Positions 53,492 through 61,874 of a DNA stretch of 64,000 nucleotides are shown here, in pieces; position 1 is the stretch's first letter; each line of letters starts with the position of its first letter. This DNA is from Alterirhizorhabdus solaris (lineage in GTDB: Bacteria > Pseudomonadota > Alphaproteobacteria > Sphingomonadales > Sphingomonadaceae). Under the pieces are notes generated by a model. The model was not told the origin of the DNA. It did not search any database and was given only the letters and a program-made list of their open reading frames with translations. The position numbers and the translations under genes are program-made. The stretch is from contig NZ_VNIM01000001.1 in the NCBI RefSeq assembly GCF_007785815.1, positions 62,001 to 126,000 on the forward strand, in the 5' to 3' direction.

Positions 53492-53964
53492 ATGGCGCTA
53501 TTCGGCTGGGGCAAACGCCCCACGCGCGCGGTTCCTGAGCAGCCGTTCCACGCGGCACGTGTGCCGATGGCGCAGTCCATCATGGACAGCCACAATCCGT
53601 CCTACATGACGGAAACCGTTGTCGAGATCGTCAACCGGCTTCTGTTCGACGGCGGATTCACGCGCGCCGAGCTGCCCCCCGAGCTGCTGATGGGCTATAG
53701 CGTCGACTACTACCTCGCCCAGGTGAACAACGGTGGCCACGCCCAATTCGGGCACAACAGCAGGCTGGTCGAAGGCACCCTCAGCGACATCAGGCAAGGC
53801 CTGGTCGCGATGGGCGACCTTGAAGCTGCGGGTATCTTTGCAGACTTCGAGGCGTATCGCCGCGACGATCCGGCCGGCTTCACTCAGGGCTTGACCGATG
53901 GGTGGAAGAACCCGGTGATGAAGTCGCTCGACGACCGCTTCTACGCAGGTCTTTCGAAGAGGCT
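53492..53964 (+). pseudogene. DUF4375 (DMP19-like) gene truncated by an IS21 end
   Basis: After a strong GGGGGGAAG site the gene reads MALFGWGKRPTRAVPEQPFH and then the DUF4375 core (LLMGYSVDYYLAQVNNGGHA, QFGHNSRLVEGTLSDIRQGL). The frame then runs at 53965 into the terminal repeats of an IS21-family element, so the natural C-terminus is replaced by IS-encoded residues. The core domain is largely intact, so the fused product might still fold. Confidence 0.7.
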
Positions 53965-54138
53965 TGTCAATCGGCGTCCAAAAAGGACCCTCTATCGGCG
54001 TGCAAAAGGGACCCCCTTCGTCAAGCAGCGTGACGGGTATGAGGGTCGCACCGTTTGCGCTGGTTGCGGCGTAGGGCGGGCGCAGCCCGACCGGAGGCGC
54101 AACCAGCGCAAAGCGTCCTCTTCGGGGTGCCCCGGGCG

Positions 54139-54660
54139 TCAGCTTCGGTGTTTGAAGCGCCAGCTGTCGTTGCCGGTTTCAACGATGTCGCAATGGTGGG
54201 TAATGCGGTCGAGCAGCGCGGTGGTCATCTTGGGGTCGCCAAAGACCGTCGGCCATTCACCAAAGGCGAGGTTCGTCGTGACGATGACGGAGGTCTGCTC
54301 ATAGAGCTTGCTGACGAGGTGGAAGAGCAGCTGACCGCCCGAGCGGGCAAAAGGCAGGTAGCCGAGCTCATCGAGCACCACGAGGTCGAGCCGGGAGAGC
54401 TGGGCCGCCAGCGTGCCGGCCTTGCCGAGGCGCGTTTCCTCCTCGAGCCGGTTCACCAGGTCGACCGTGTTGAAGTAGCGCCCGCGGGCGCCGGCCCGCA
54501 CCACGTTGGCGGTAATGGCGGTGGCAAGGTGCGTCTTGCCGGTGCCCGTTCCGCCGACCAGCACGACGTTGCGCCGACCGGAGAGGAACGAGCCGCTGTA
54601 CAGTGAGCGCACCAGCCCTTCGTTGATGGGAGTGTCGCCGAAGACGAAGGCGTCGAGGGG
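54139..54660 (-). pseudogene. istB: IS21-family helper ATPase IstB, 5'-truncated
   Basis: The fragment carries the complete ATPase core: Walker [21 protein letters not shown], Walker [21 protein letters not shown], and [20 protein letters not shown]. About the first 60 residues, including the region that interacts with IstA, are missing; instead the frame opens into the IS66 tnpA end. IstB helps IstA choose targets. Without istA it is not functional here. Confidence 0.8.
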
Positions 54661-54661
54661 T

Positions 54662-55023
54662 TCATCGCAGCACCGACAGCACCCGTGCCAGCGCCCCCGC
54701 ATCCACGGCAACATCCACGCTCACCCGTACGCCACCCGGCAGTTCGATCTGGATGAACCCCGGTGGACATGGTGCCGGCTGCGGTGTCCGCACGACCGGT
54801 TCCGCCACCTGCACTTCGGCGAACACCGGTAACGAAGCCACGACGCCCGCCAGCTTGCCCTCCCGCAATTGCTTGCGCCACGTGTAGATCAGGCTGCTCG
54901 ACACCTCACGCCGGGCGATGACGTCGCAAACCCGCCCCCCGGCCGGAACGCTTCCGCCAGGATCTCCAGCTTCTCCGCATCCGACCATCGCCGTCGGCCC
55001 GATACACGGCCAACGACTTCCAT
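54662..55023 (-). pseudogene. IS66-family TnpA (OrfA), frameshifted
   Basis: From the ATG at 55023 the first frame reads EVVGRVSGRRRWSDAEKLEI and LAEAFRPGG. The rest (VCDVIARREVSSSLIYTWRK, then [20 protein letters not shown], ending [11 protein letters not shown]) lies in a different frame from about 54940, near a GGGGGGCGGG run. The two halves together match a complete IS66 OrfA, a helix-turn-helix protein. A base gain or loss in the G-run explains the break. Confidence 0.75.
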
Positions 55024-55060
55024 ACGACTGGTCATACGAGCGCTCGTATGACCAGTCGTA
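55023..55060. repeat. Perfect 38-bp palindrome at the IS66 tnpA start
   Basis: All 38 bases from 55023 to 55060 are self-complementary with no loop (centre GAGCGCTC). It begins on the A of the tnpA start codon, and therefore covers the leader of that gene. It may be a regulatory hairpin of the IS, or a recombination scar. Confidence 0.7.
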
Positions 55061-55157
55061 GAACCCACAACTTCCCGCACCGCCCGCGCCCTCATCAAAG
55101 GCGAAAAGCATCCCGCCTACCGGCGCTACCGCAAGGCGGCTTGCCGAACACGCTTAC

Positions 55158-55405
55158 TGTACAACTTCCATCGAAACACCATGAAGGCGCTCGCTGAGAT
55201 GACCGCGGCGGCAGGCCTGGACCATCCCTCGCTGCTTGGCCCCCATCATCTGGTGCGGCGCGTGTCTCTAACCGAGATCCGGCTGTTCTCACAGCTTCAC
55301 ATCTTCCTTGAGGAAGGCGAGCTGCTCACCAACTCCCATAACCGTGACTTCTACAGTGCCGCCTGGAATCTCGCGCGGGCGGATAGCTTCGAACTGCCCG
55401 CATGA
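55158..55405 (+). pseudogene. C-terminal fragment of FMN-binding glutamate synthase-like gene
   Basis: Immediately outside the IS66 end the plus strand reads YNFHRNTMKALAEMTAAAGL, then DHPSLLGPHHLVRRVSLTEI and a short tail ending SFELPA. This matches the end of glutamate synthase domain 2 (GltB-like FMN-binding) proteins. About 80 residues remain of more than 450. The IS removed or displaced the rest. Confidence 0.65.
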
Positions 55406-55410
55406 CGATG

Positions 55411-55965
55411 CTATTCGGTTGCCGCGCCTAGCTCTTGAGCTGGGTAGTGAAGACCGTCTGCTGCTTCGATGGCCCCGGGGGTCATTGAAGCAGCGCTCAC
55501 CGTCGTCTCCGACATCAGGTGGAACACGCGTCTGCCCTCCTTGATGAGGTAATCGGCTACGATCCGGCGATGGCACCGCCACCAGACGGCTTCCGCGCAC
55601 ATGATGGCGGTACGGCGCTCCGCTGACACCTGGAGGAGATGGGCCAGACCGGAACGGAACGGCTCTGAAAGGGCGTAATCCGCATAATTGTGGAAGCTCT
55701 GGTTGCGCCACAAGGCGTTCGCGTCCGCCGGCATTCCCGACTTCTTCCGGAGCCCACCGAGCTCCGCGAACCGCATATGGGCCACCTGGAACTCGGCCAA
55801 GGCATCGGGAAGCGCGTCCAGATTATATTGTGGATTGGTCCGCGATTTCGGGACGCTGCGAATATCCACGACAAGCTGCACGCCGCCAGTCTGCAGCAAG
55901 GCGGCGAACTCAACGATTGAGCGGGTCGAATGGCCGATTGTGAAAACCGGGAGCATCTCAGGCAT
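55411..55965 (-). CDS. DUF488 domain protein
   Basis: The 184-residue protein has the DUF488 pattern: TIGHSTRSIVEFAALLQTGG, VVDIRSVPKSRTNPQYNLDA, LRKKSGMPADANALW and the cysteine-containing CAEAVWWRCHRRIVADYL. Family members are small cytoplasmic proteins of unknown role. The ATG at 55965 begins MPEMLPVFTIGHS; a further nine residues upstream are open but not family-like. Confidence 0.85.
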   Translation of the reverse strand: MPEMLPVFTIGHSTRSIVEFAALLQTGGVQLVVDIRSVPKSRTNPQYNLDALPDALAEFQVAHMRFAELGGLRKKSGMPADANALWRNQSFHNYADYALSEPFRSGLAHLLQVSAERRTAIMCAEAVWWRCHRRIVADYLIKEGRRVFHLMSETTVSAASMTPGAIEAADGLHYPAQELGAATE

Positions 55966-56013
55966 CCGTGTGCCCCATAGAGTGCAGCACAAGGGAAGGC
56001 ATCTCTCGACCTG

Positions 56014-56796
56014 TCACAGCCGGGAAACCACGTTGTCAAGCATCGGACGCAGCCGTGCTAACTCCGCACGGTGCGCATTCGCCAGTGATGACAGTAGCGC
56101 CCGCCCCGCCGCGGTGAGCCGGATCCCAACCCGCCGCCGGTCGCTCCCTGACCTCAGCCGCTCAACCATGCCGATAGCCTCGAGCCGATTAAGGAGACCG
56201 CTCGTACTGTGCGGCTGAAGCAGCATCTGGTCTGCCAACTCGCCTACCGAAAGCTGGCAATCCGGGGCTGCTCGCAGCGCAAGGAGCGCTTGGTACTGCT
56301 GCGCAGTGATGCCGGCTGCCTCGGCCGCAATTTCGCTGAAACGGAGAAAGCTGCGGAGGTTCTGGCGGAACGCAGCTAAAGTGGCATAATCGTCATCGCC
56401 GAGAAGCTCGCCGCTCGGATCGATGTCCGCTCTCATTTCCGGAGCCACAGACGCCGAAACGGTATCCCCTTCCTCCGGTAGAGGCAGGGTTCTGGGCGCA
56501 AGCGACACGTTGTGTTCAATGGACTCGGAGATCGGGCTTTCGCGTAGTGCTCGCTGGCGCAACGTCGACGAGTGCACATCGTCCCGTTGGGGCACCCCCA
56601 CCGCCACAAGTGCGACCTCGAACGTTTGCCTGTGAAGCTCGCTGCCTCGCGTCACACTGTCCCACCCGAGTGCACCTGGATGAGTTTCGTGCCAGATCCG
56701 GCTTGCAAGTCTGTCGATCTCACCGGCCGTCGGTGGGCGATCTCTGCCGATACAAGCTGCAAGCACCGGCCATTCTGAGCCTTGCGCGTGCGCCAT
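56014..56796 (-). CDS. MarR-family regulator with N-terminal extension
   Basis: The C-terminal half is a MarR winged helix (AAGITAQQYQALLALRAAPD, ADQMLLQPHSTSGLLNRLEA, wing SGSDRRRVGIRLTAAGRALL). About 120 residues precede it, including RPPTAGEIDRLASRIWHE, with no recognised domain. A start at the ATG at 56436 (MRADIDPSGELLGDDDY) would give a normal MarR length of about 140 residues. Which start is used cannot be settled by eye. Confidence 0.75.
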   Translation of the reverse strand: MAHAQGSEWPVLAACIGRDRPPTAGEIDRLASRIWHETHPGALGWDSVTRGSELHRQTFEVALVAVGVPQRDDVHSSTLRQRALRESPISESIEHNVSLAPRTLPLPEEGDTVSASVAPEMRADIDPSGELLGDDDYATLAAFRQNLRSFLRFSEIAAEAAGITAQQYQALLALRAAPDCQLSVGELADQMLLQPHSTSGLLNRLEAIGMVERLRSGSDRRRVGIRLTAAGRALLSSLANAHRAELARLRPMLDNVVSRL

Positions 56797-56951
56797 GCCA
56801 CTTCTCCATCAATTCGGTCCGAGCCGGGCAGACACAAATCGTATCACCCCACGGGCGTGCAAAAACCTATAGCCATGTCGTTGGTATATCGCAATGCGAT
56901 ACATCGGGCTTTGGCCAGGGAACACCTCAAGCAGGGAGACATTCACAACTT

Positions 56952-57575
56952 ATGGACGGAGGAACTGCGGACGAATTGGGGCCTTTGATAGAGAGGGTGC
57001 GATCATGCAGCGCATGCGCCAATTACCTCCCTCTCGGCCCGCGGCCCGTCCTGCAGCTGTCCAAGAGTGCCACCCTTCTGATCGCGAGTCAGGCGCCAGG
57101 AACCAAGGCACACGCGAGTGGCATCCCCTTCTCTGACGCGTCCGGCGACCAGCTGAGGCGCTGGATGGGCATCTCTGACGAGCAGTTCTACGACGCGGCA
57201 CGGGTCGCCATCGTTCCGATGGCCTTATGCTACCCCGGGCGAGCCAGCGGCGGCGGTGATGCGCCGCCTCGCCCTGAATGCTCGACACTTTGGCGGGAGC
57301 CGCTGCTCGCACAGCTTCCCCACCTGCAGCTCACCCTACTCGTCGGGACCTACGCACAGGAACATGTGCTCGGTTCAGGAAGGATGGCCGACCGCGTGCG
57401 TCACTTCGATCGATACCTTCCCCGCCACTTTCCCTTGCCGCACCCGTCGTGGAGGTCGAGAGGGTGGATGACAAAGAACCCTTGGTTCGAGGAAAACGTG
57501 CTCCCGGAACTGCGCTGGCAGGTGTCCAATGCGCTAGGACCAGGCCACAGCGGGCTGCGGCCAAATGGAGCATGA
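56952..57575 (+). CDS. Uracil-DNA glycosylase-family protein
   Basis: The 207-residue protein belongs to the UDG superfamily (COG1573-like). It has a motif-A-like stretch TLLIASQAPGTKAHASGIPF followed by SDASGDQLRRWMG, and the late histidine motif LPHPSWRSRGW. An N-terminal cysteine pair (RSCSACANYLPLGPRPVLQL) is present. It probably excises uracil or acts on related damage, but this branch is poorly characterised. The ATG at 56952 is used. Confidence 0.85.
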   Translation: MDGGTADELGPLIERVRSCSACANYLPLGPRPVLQLSKSATLLIASQAPGTKAHASGIPFSDASGDQLRRWMGISDEQFYDAARVAIVPMALCYPGRASGGGDAPPRPECSTLWREPLLAQLPHLQLTLLVGTYAQEHVLGSGRMADRVRHFDRYLPRHFPLPHPSWRSRGWMTKNPWFEENVLPELRWQVSNALGPGHSGLRPNGA

Positions 57576-57674
57576 GGTACCAAGCTATGTTATGAGGAAT
57601 GTTCAGGAACCCGGCTGCTCACCGGCTTGTTGACGCTATCGATCACGCCTCCAAATGACCTGAAGGCACCGCTG

Positions 57675-57725
57675 ATGGACACGAAGCAGAAGGCGCTTGC
57701 GAGCGAGCCAAGGAGAGTCTCATGA
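57675..57725 (+). pseudogene. Mini-ORF, start of a duplicated gene (MDTKQK...)
   Basis: A 16-codon frame MDTKQKALASEPRRVS ends at the ATG of the next gene (ATGA overlap). Its first six codons are nearly identical in DNA to the start of the 48-residue gene at 58687. It looks like the 5' end of a second copy left after a deletion. Confidence 0.4.
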
Positions 57726-57955
57726 CCATTAAGCAAGAGTCCGTGTCGCTCGAAGACGCTCAACGCGTGATCGCCGCCGGTCAGGTCAAGGCGGCCGAGA
57801 TCGGGTCGCCGAGCAACGTGGCCGTGGTCGACGCGGGCGGCAACCTCGTCTCCCACATCCGCATGGATCACGCTTGGGTGACGGACGCCGAACTCGGCAT
57901 GATCGATGCGGCGTTCCCGCTCGGCGCCCGGCCGCGCGAACTTCCCATGATTTAG
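57722..57955 (+). pseudogene. Truncated GlcG/HbpS-like haem-binding protein
   Basis: The 77-residue frame reads SLEDAQRVIAAGQVKAAEIG and SPSNVAVVDAGGNLVSHIRM, the N-terminal half of a GlcG/HbpS domain (about 130 to 140 residues normally). After DAELGMIDAAFPLGARP the second half is missing. It may still be translated, but a full domain cannot form. It sits between the two MDTKQK repeat copies. Confidence 0.6.
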
Positions 57956-58012
57956 GCCCAGAACGCCTTCCGTGGAGCTCGAGGCGCTACCATCGGAACA
58001 AGGAGAGAAAAG

Positions 58013-58687
58013 ATGCACAAGGCACTGTTCGTAGGCATTGAAGCCGGGCCGACCCACCAGGAAGATGCCGCTGAATTCCTCCGGGGTGCGCTGGAGCCGG
58101 TCGAGCATGAGCAGGACACGCGGCACTGGTACGCGCTGCGCTTTGGCCCCGCCGACTTCGCCATCTTCGATACCTTCCCCGGCAATGCCGGCCGGCTGAA
58201 GCATCTGTTCGGCACGGTCGGCCGGGCGCTGGTGGTGAAGACCTTCACCATCCTCAACGGATTGCCGGAGATCGAGCCGGCCGACATCCTCGCCCTCAAG
58301 GTGCCGGCGGCGGACGCCCTGCCGCGCTTGGCCCTGCATGTTCCGCTTGAAGCACGGGACGGTGCGGAGGAAGAGGTTGCCCGCTTCCTCCAAGGAGCCC
58401 GATCGGCCGTGGAGCGGGAGCCTGGCACCCTGTCGTGGTACGCTCTGCGTCTCGGAAAGACTCGGTTCGCCATCCTCGATACCTTCGCCGACGAGGCAGG
58501 GCGCGAGACGCATCTGTCGGGCGAAATCGGCACGGCGCTATCGGGAAGCGCTGCTTCGCTGTTCGCCGAGCCTCCCCAGATCCACCGCGCACAAATCTTG
58601 GCGTTCAAGATTGCATCCGCTGGTGATGAGGAGAGGACGAGCAGGAACACGTCGGTCGCGCGGCCGCTTGAGAGAGGGACAGTCTGA
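58013..58687 (+). CDS. Two-domain antibiotic-biosynthesis-monooxygenase-like protein
   Basis: The 224-residue product consists of two similar halves of the dimeric alpha-beta barrel type (GPTHQEDAAEFLRGALEPVE... WYALRFGPADFAIFDTFP and DGAEEEVARFLQGARSAVER... WYALRLGKTRFAILDTFA). Each half resembles the ABM domain. The repeat makes a pseudo-dimer in one chain. Its function is not predictable, though related proteins act in stress or aromatic metabolism. It overlaps the next gene by one base. Confidence 0.75.
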   Translation: MHKALFVGIEAGPTHQEDAAEFLRGALEPVEHEQDTRHWYALRFGPADFAIFDTFPGNAGRLKHLFGTVGRALVVKTFTILNGLPEIEPADILALKVPAADALPRLALHVPLEARDGAEEEVARFLQGARSAVEREPGTLSWYALRLGKTRFAILDTFADEAGRETHLSGEIGTALSGSAASLFAEPPQIHRAQILAFKIASAGDEERTSRNTSVARPLERGTV

Positions 58688-58833
58688 TGGACACGAAGCA
58701 GAAGGTGCTCGTTGGAGCGGCCGTCGCCAGCACCGCGGCAGCCGGGGCCGCGTTCGCGTTCAAGTCCGCGGGCACGGATTCGAAGCTCACCAAGGTCGCG
58801 TGTCCGCCGTCAGCACCAATGGCACAGATTTGA
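58687..58833 (+). pseudogene. Short gene truncated by the IS3 element
   Basis: The 48-residue frame (MDTKQKVLVGAAVASTAAAG, AAFAFKSAGTDSKLTKVACP) has a hydrophobic N-terminal segment that could be a signal or membrane anchor. The last residues are close to the IS end and are probably encoded by IS-flank sequence. Its start is coupled to the stop of the preceding gene. The full gene is not present. Confidence 0.5.
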
Positions 58834-58885
58834 GGTTGTGATTTAAGGAGGATCTGGGCTTCGTCGTAGTGACGAAGGAACGAAG

Positions 58886-59271
58886 ATGAAGCCCAGATCC
58901 TCCAATGTAAAATCGCCCGCCAAGGCCCCAGCAGAGCGGGTAGTGAAGGACATCCGCCGACAGACCCGGCGCCACTTTTCGGCCGAGGACAAGATCCGCA
59001 TCGTGCTGGATGGCCTGCGCGGGGAAGACAGCATCGCCAAGCTATGCCGCAAGGAAGGCATTGCCCAGAGCCTGTATTACACCTGGTCGAAGGAGTTCAT
59101 GGAAGCTGGCAAGCGCCGCCTGGCCGGCGACACCGCCCGTGCCGCGACCACCGGAGAGGTCCAGGACCTGCGCCGCGAAGCCCGGGCCCTGAAGGAATGC
59201 GTGGCCGATCTGACACTGGAAAACCGTCTGCTCAAAAAAGCATGGTCGCGGATGGGGGCAACGACGAATGA
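58886..59271 (+). CDS. IS3-family OrfA
   Basis: OrfA is the DNA-binding part: TRRHFSAEDKIRIVLDGLRG, EDSIAKLCRKEGIAQSLYYT and a leucine-zipper-like helix (VADLTLENRLLKK). In the frame of the ATG at 58886 the reading continues past a run of six A residues (59235 to 59240) and stays open to 59389. The usual C-terminus of this subgroup, KSMVADGGNDE with a TGA at 59269, is in the -1 frame. Either a base was lost in the A-run or ribosomes slip there. The TGA overlaps the orfB start. Confidence 0.8.
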
Positions 59272-60248
59272 GGTATCCCGCATCCGAGAAGCTCGAGATC
59301 ATCAGAACCGTCGAGCAGTCGCACCTGTCGGCCAAGCGCACGCTGGACCAACTCGGCATCCCTCGTCGGACATTCTACCGCTGGTATGATCGCTACCTCG
59401 AAGGCGGGCCGGAGGCGTTGGAAGATCGGCCATCGGCGCCGAGCCGGGTGTGGAACCGCATCCCGGCGGGCATCCACGACCAGATCATCGAGCTGGCGCT
59501 GGAACAGTCTGAGCTGAGCCCCCGGGAACTGGCCGTGCGCTTCACCGATGGGCAGCGCTACTTCGTGTCGGAATCCACGGTTTACCGCCTGTTGAAGGCC
59601 CACGACCTGATCACCAGCCCGGCCTATGTCGTGATCAAGGCTGCCGATCAGTTCCACACGAAAACCACGCGGCCGAACGAGATGTGGCAGACCGACTTCA
59701 CCTACTTCAAGATCATCGGGTGGGGCTGGATGTATCTGTCGACCGTGCTTGACGACTTCTCACGCTACATCATCGCCTGGAAGCTGTGCACCAACATGCG
59801 AGCCGAGGACGTCACCGACACGCTGGATTTCGCCCTGGCGGCTTCTGGTTGCGACAGCGCCACGGTGCTGCACAAACCCCGGCTACTCAGCGATAATGGC
59901 CCCAGCTACATCGCGGGTGAGCTGGCGGAATACATCGAGGCCCGGAAGATGAGCCATGTCCGCGGCGCCCCGTGCCATCCCCAAACCCAGGGCAAGATCG
60001 AGCGCTGGCACCAGACCCTGAAAAACCGCATCTTGCTGGAAAACTACTTCCTGCCCGGTGACCTCGAAGCCCACATCGAGACCTTCGTCGAGCACTACAA
60101 TCACCAGCGATACCGCGAGAGCCTGGCCAACGTGACGCCTGCCGACGCCTACTTCGGCAGGGCTCCGGCAATCATCAAACTGCGCGAAAGGATCAAGCGA
60201 CAGACCATCGAACATCGGCGCTTGCAGCACCGCAAGTTCGCCGCCTAA
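59268..60248 (+). CDS. IS3-family OrfB transposase (integrase core)
   Basis: The 326-residue protein starts MRYPASEKLEIIRTVEQSHL and has a helix-turn-helix, then the DDE integrase core. The first aspartate is in EMWQTDFTYFKIIGW, the second in LLSDNGPSYIAGEL and the glutamate in GKIERWHQTLKNRI. The C-terminus is RYRESLANVTPADAYFGRAP. It is intact, so the element could still be active. Its start overlaps the orfA stop as ATGA. Confidence 0.92.
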   Translation: MRYPASEKLEIIRTVEQSHLSAKRTLDQLGIPRRTFYRWYDRYLEGGPEALEDRPSAPSRVWNRIPAGIHDQIIELALEQSELSPRELAVRFTDGQRYFVSESTVYRLLKAHDLITSPAYVVIKAADQFHTKTTRPNEMWQTDFTYFKIIGWGWMYLSTVLDDFSRYIIAWKLCTNMRAEDVTDTLDFALAASGCDSATVLHKPRLLSDNGPSYIAGELAEYIEARKMSHVRGAPCHPQTQGKIERWHQTLKNRILLENYFLPGDLEAHIETFVEHYNHQRYRESLANVTPADAYFGRAPAIIKLRERIKRQTIEHRRLQHRKFAA

Positions 60249-60441
60249 CATCAACCCCCTGACGAGGTCCGCACTCCGCTAATCTACGTCGCGAGTTGTG
60301 CCGAATGTTCTGACGACGGACACTGGCGCAAATGACAAGAGGGTAGGAATCAGGTCTCAGCGATCAACTACTTGCTTAAGCCGAACAGCGCATACGAAAA
60401 GTGGAATACGGAGTCGGGTAGTCTCAGCTCGCCGGGAGTCC

Positions 60442-61380
60442 TCAGTTTCCAGGTACATCGCCCCGATCGGAGCGGGGCGGGACGAAGCTGATGTGCCCTA
60501 GCCGCCAAGCGCGATCGGGATCGCCCGGCCAATAATCACGGACATCGAGCGTATCGTCAGGCGGCGTCGCGCCGACGATCTGAGCGCTGATCACGCGGCC
60601 GGTTTCCCGCAGATGTATCTCGGCACCGGGGAACCGTGCATCGAGTACGGCGTGTAGCGCTGAGGCATCCTCCGCGATATCGTCGCTGTCCAGTGCCCGC
60701 GGCGCCCCATCGACGAGTTCGGCCGATGCCGCTCGAAGCGCTCGTATGCCGTCGTTGAGAATGTCGAGCGAGATCAGCCCGGCAGCCACCGCGTCCGCCC
60801 ACCAGTACCCAAGTCGGATGCCGATCACGCCGCCTATTCCCGCGATCCCGGTCATCCAGTTCGCCTTCTGGGTCATGGCATCGGTAAAGAGTGTCTTGTC
60901 GTTGAGCTGCTTTGCCAAGGGCAGTTTCAGCCATCCGAGCACCACAGGCACGACGATCGAGTAGACCTGCGCTGCCACCATGATCCATCCCAGCCATATC
61001 TCTTTCCCAAAGATATGGACCGCGGCCACGGTCGCGTGCTCCTGCGAGACCAGGCTCATCGCGGAATCGACCAGCAACGTGCTGCCCAAGGCCGTAAGCG
61101 CCGTAGCGGCGATGACGAAAGCGAGGCTCGGTACGCGCGCGAACCCGTTGGGAAAGCGCGCGTTAGCGGGACGACGTTCCACGCGCGCCGAGATCAGGAA
61201 GACCGCCGGCGGGATCAGGCTGAGACAATCTTCGATCCAGGCCGTCTTCATGGTCTGGCTCGAACCCATCGCCGCGCCCATGACCACGATCACGCTGATC
61301 GTCCACGCGATGGACCACCACTCAAGGCGCTCGGCACGGCGCATGGCGCCTTGCAGTTGATCGGGGATTCCTTCTCTCAC
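60442..61380 (-). CDS. Cation diffusion facilitator (CDF) transporter
   Basis: This inner-membrane protein should export divalent metal ions such as zinc. It has about six membrane helices (SIAWTISVIVVMGAAMGSSQ, SLAFVIAATALTALGSTLLV, WIMVAAQVYSIVVPVVLGWL, GIAGIGGVIGIRLGYWWADA) and CDF aspartates in WIEDCLSLIPPAVFL and DAMTQKANWM/YWWADAVAAG. The C-terminal domain is cytoplasmic. It is 312 residues long. Its start overlaps the stop of the lipoprotein gene by four bases. Confidence 0.85.
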   Translation of the reverse strand: MREGIPDQLQGAMRRAERLEWWSIAWTISVIVVMGAAMGSSQTMKTAWIEDCLSLIPPAVFLISARVERRPANARFPNGFARVPSLAFVIAATALTALGSTLLVDSAMSLVSQEHATVAAVHIFGKEIWLGWIMVAAQVYSIVVPVVLGWLKLPLAKQLNDKTLFTDAMTQKANWMTGIAGIGGVIGIRLGYWWADAVAAGLISLDILNDGIRALRAASAELVDGAPRALDSDDIAEDASALHAVLDARFPGAEIHLRETGRVISAQIVGATPPDDTLDVRDYWPGDPDRAWRLGHISFVPPRSDRGDVPGN

Positions 61381-61817
61381 GGCTCTTTCCCCGCCGCCTT
61401 AGCTTCGCGCTGGACCAACATGATCCACGCATTCTCGCCGTTCCGCGCAACGATGTGACTGGCGGTCGTACCAATTGGCGTTTCGGCCTTCGCGATTGGC
61501 GGACCGAGGGTCACTCGCGTTTTCCACGGTGTCTTCTCGTCGAAACGTCCACCCACCACGAGGTCGAGCTTGCCCGCCTCCAGGTCCAGCAGCAACGGCT
61601 CCAGCATGCCGGGTTGGAAGACCGGCTTCGCTCCCGTCGATGCCTCCACGCGTGCCAGAACCCGTCGCCAGTCTGACGCATCGGCAGCCGACCCACCCTC
61701 AACACGGCCGACCCTGATGACGTGTTCTTGACGAATGCGATCGAGCGTACCCTCCGGGTCCTTGGGCATGTTGCCGCAGCCGGCGAGGCACAGAAGCATT
61801 AAGTGATGAGTCTTCAT
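61377..61817 (-). CDS. Solute-binding-like lipoprotein
   Basis: From the ATG at 61817 the product is 146 residues with a lipoprotein signal (MKTHHLMLLCLAGCGNMP, lipobox CLAGC). The rest (VIRVGRVEGGSAADASDWRR, LARVEASTGAKPVFQPGMLE, LDLEAGKLDLVVGGRFDEKT) resembles one lobe of a periplasmic solute-binding protein, much shorter than a full family 3 binding protein. It is coupled to the CDF gene, so it may help metal handling. Confidence 0.75.
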   Translation of the reverse strand: MKTHHLMLLCLAGCGNMPKDPEGTLDRIRQEHVIRVGRVEGGSAADASDWRRVLARVEASTGAKPVFQPGMLEPLLLDLEAGKLDLVVGGRFDEKTPWKTRVTLGPPIAKAETPIGTTASHIVARNGENAWIMLVQREAKAAGKEP

Positions 61818-61874
61818 GGACAGGGCTATGGGGCCGCGTTTGGATTGCGTCCACGACATCGGCCTGTTTGGCAC

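Larger units (their letters stand above)
53965..55157. mobile_element. Nested IS21/IS66 remnant
   Basis: The left end starts TGTCAATCGGCGTCC and carries two direct repeats (TCGGCGTCCAAAAAGGACCC at 53971 and a near copy at 53995), typical of IS21-family ends. The interior holds a 5'-truncated istB. At about 54660 it switches to the end of an IS66-type tnpA. The right end at 55157 is GTAAGCG on the minus strand, the IS66 terminal repeat. So a recombination joined the two elements and removed istA and the IS66 tnpB/tnpC genes. Confidence 0.75.
58834..60290 (+). mobile_element. IS3-family insertion sequence
   Basis: A complete-looking element holds orfA and orfB. The left boundary lies near 58834 (TGAGGTTGTGATTTAAGG) and the right near 60290. 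The terminal repeats could only be partly matched, so the boundaries are approximate by some tens of bases. It interrupts the 48-residue gene to its left. Confidence 0.7.
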
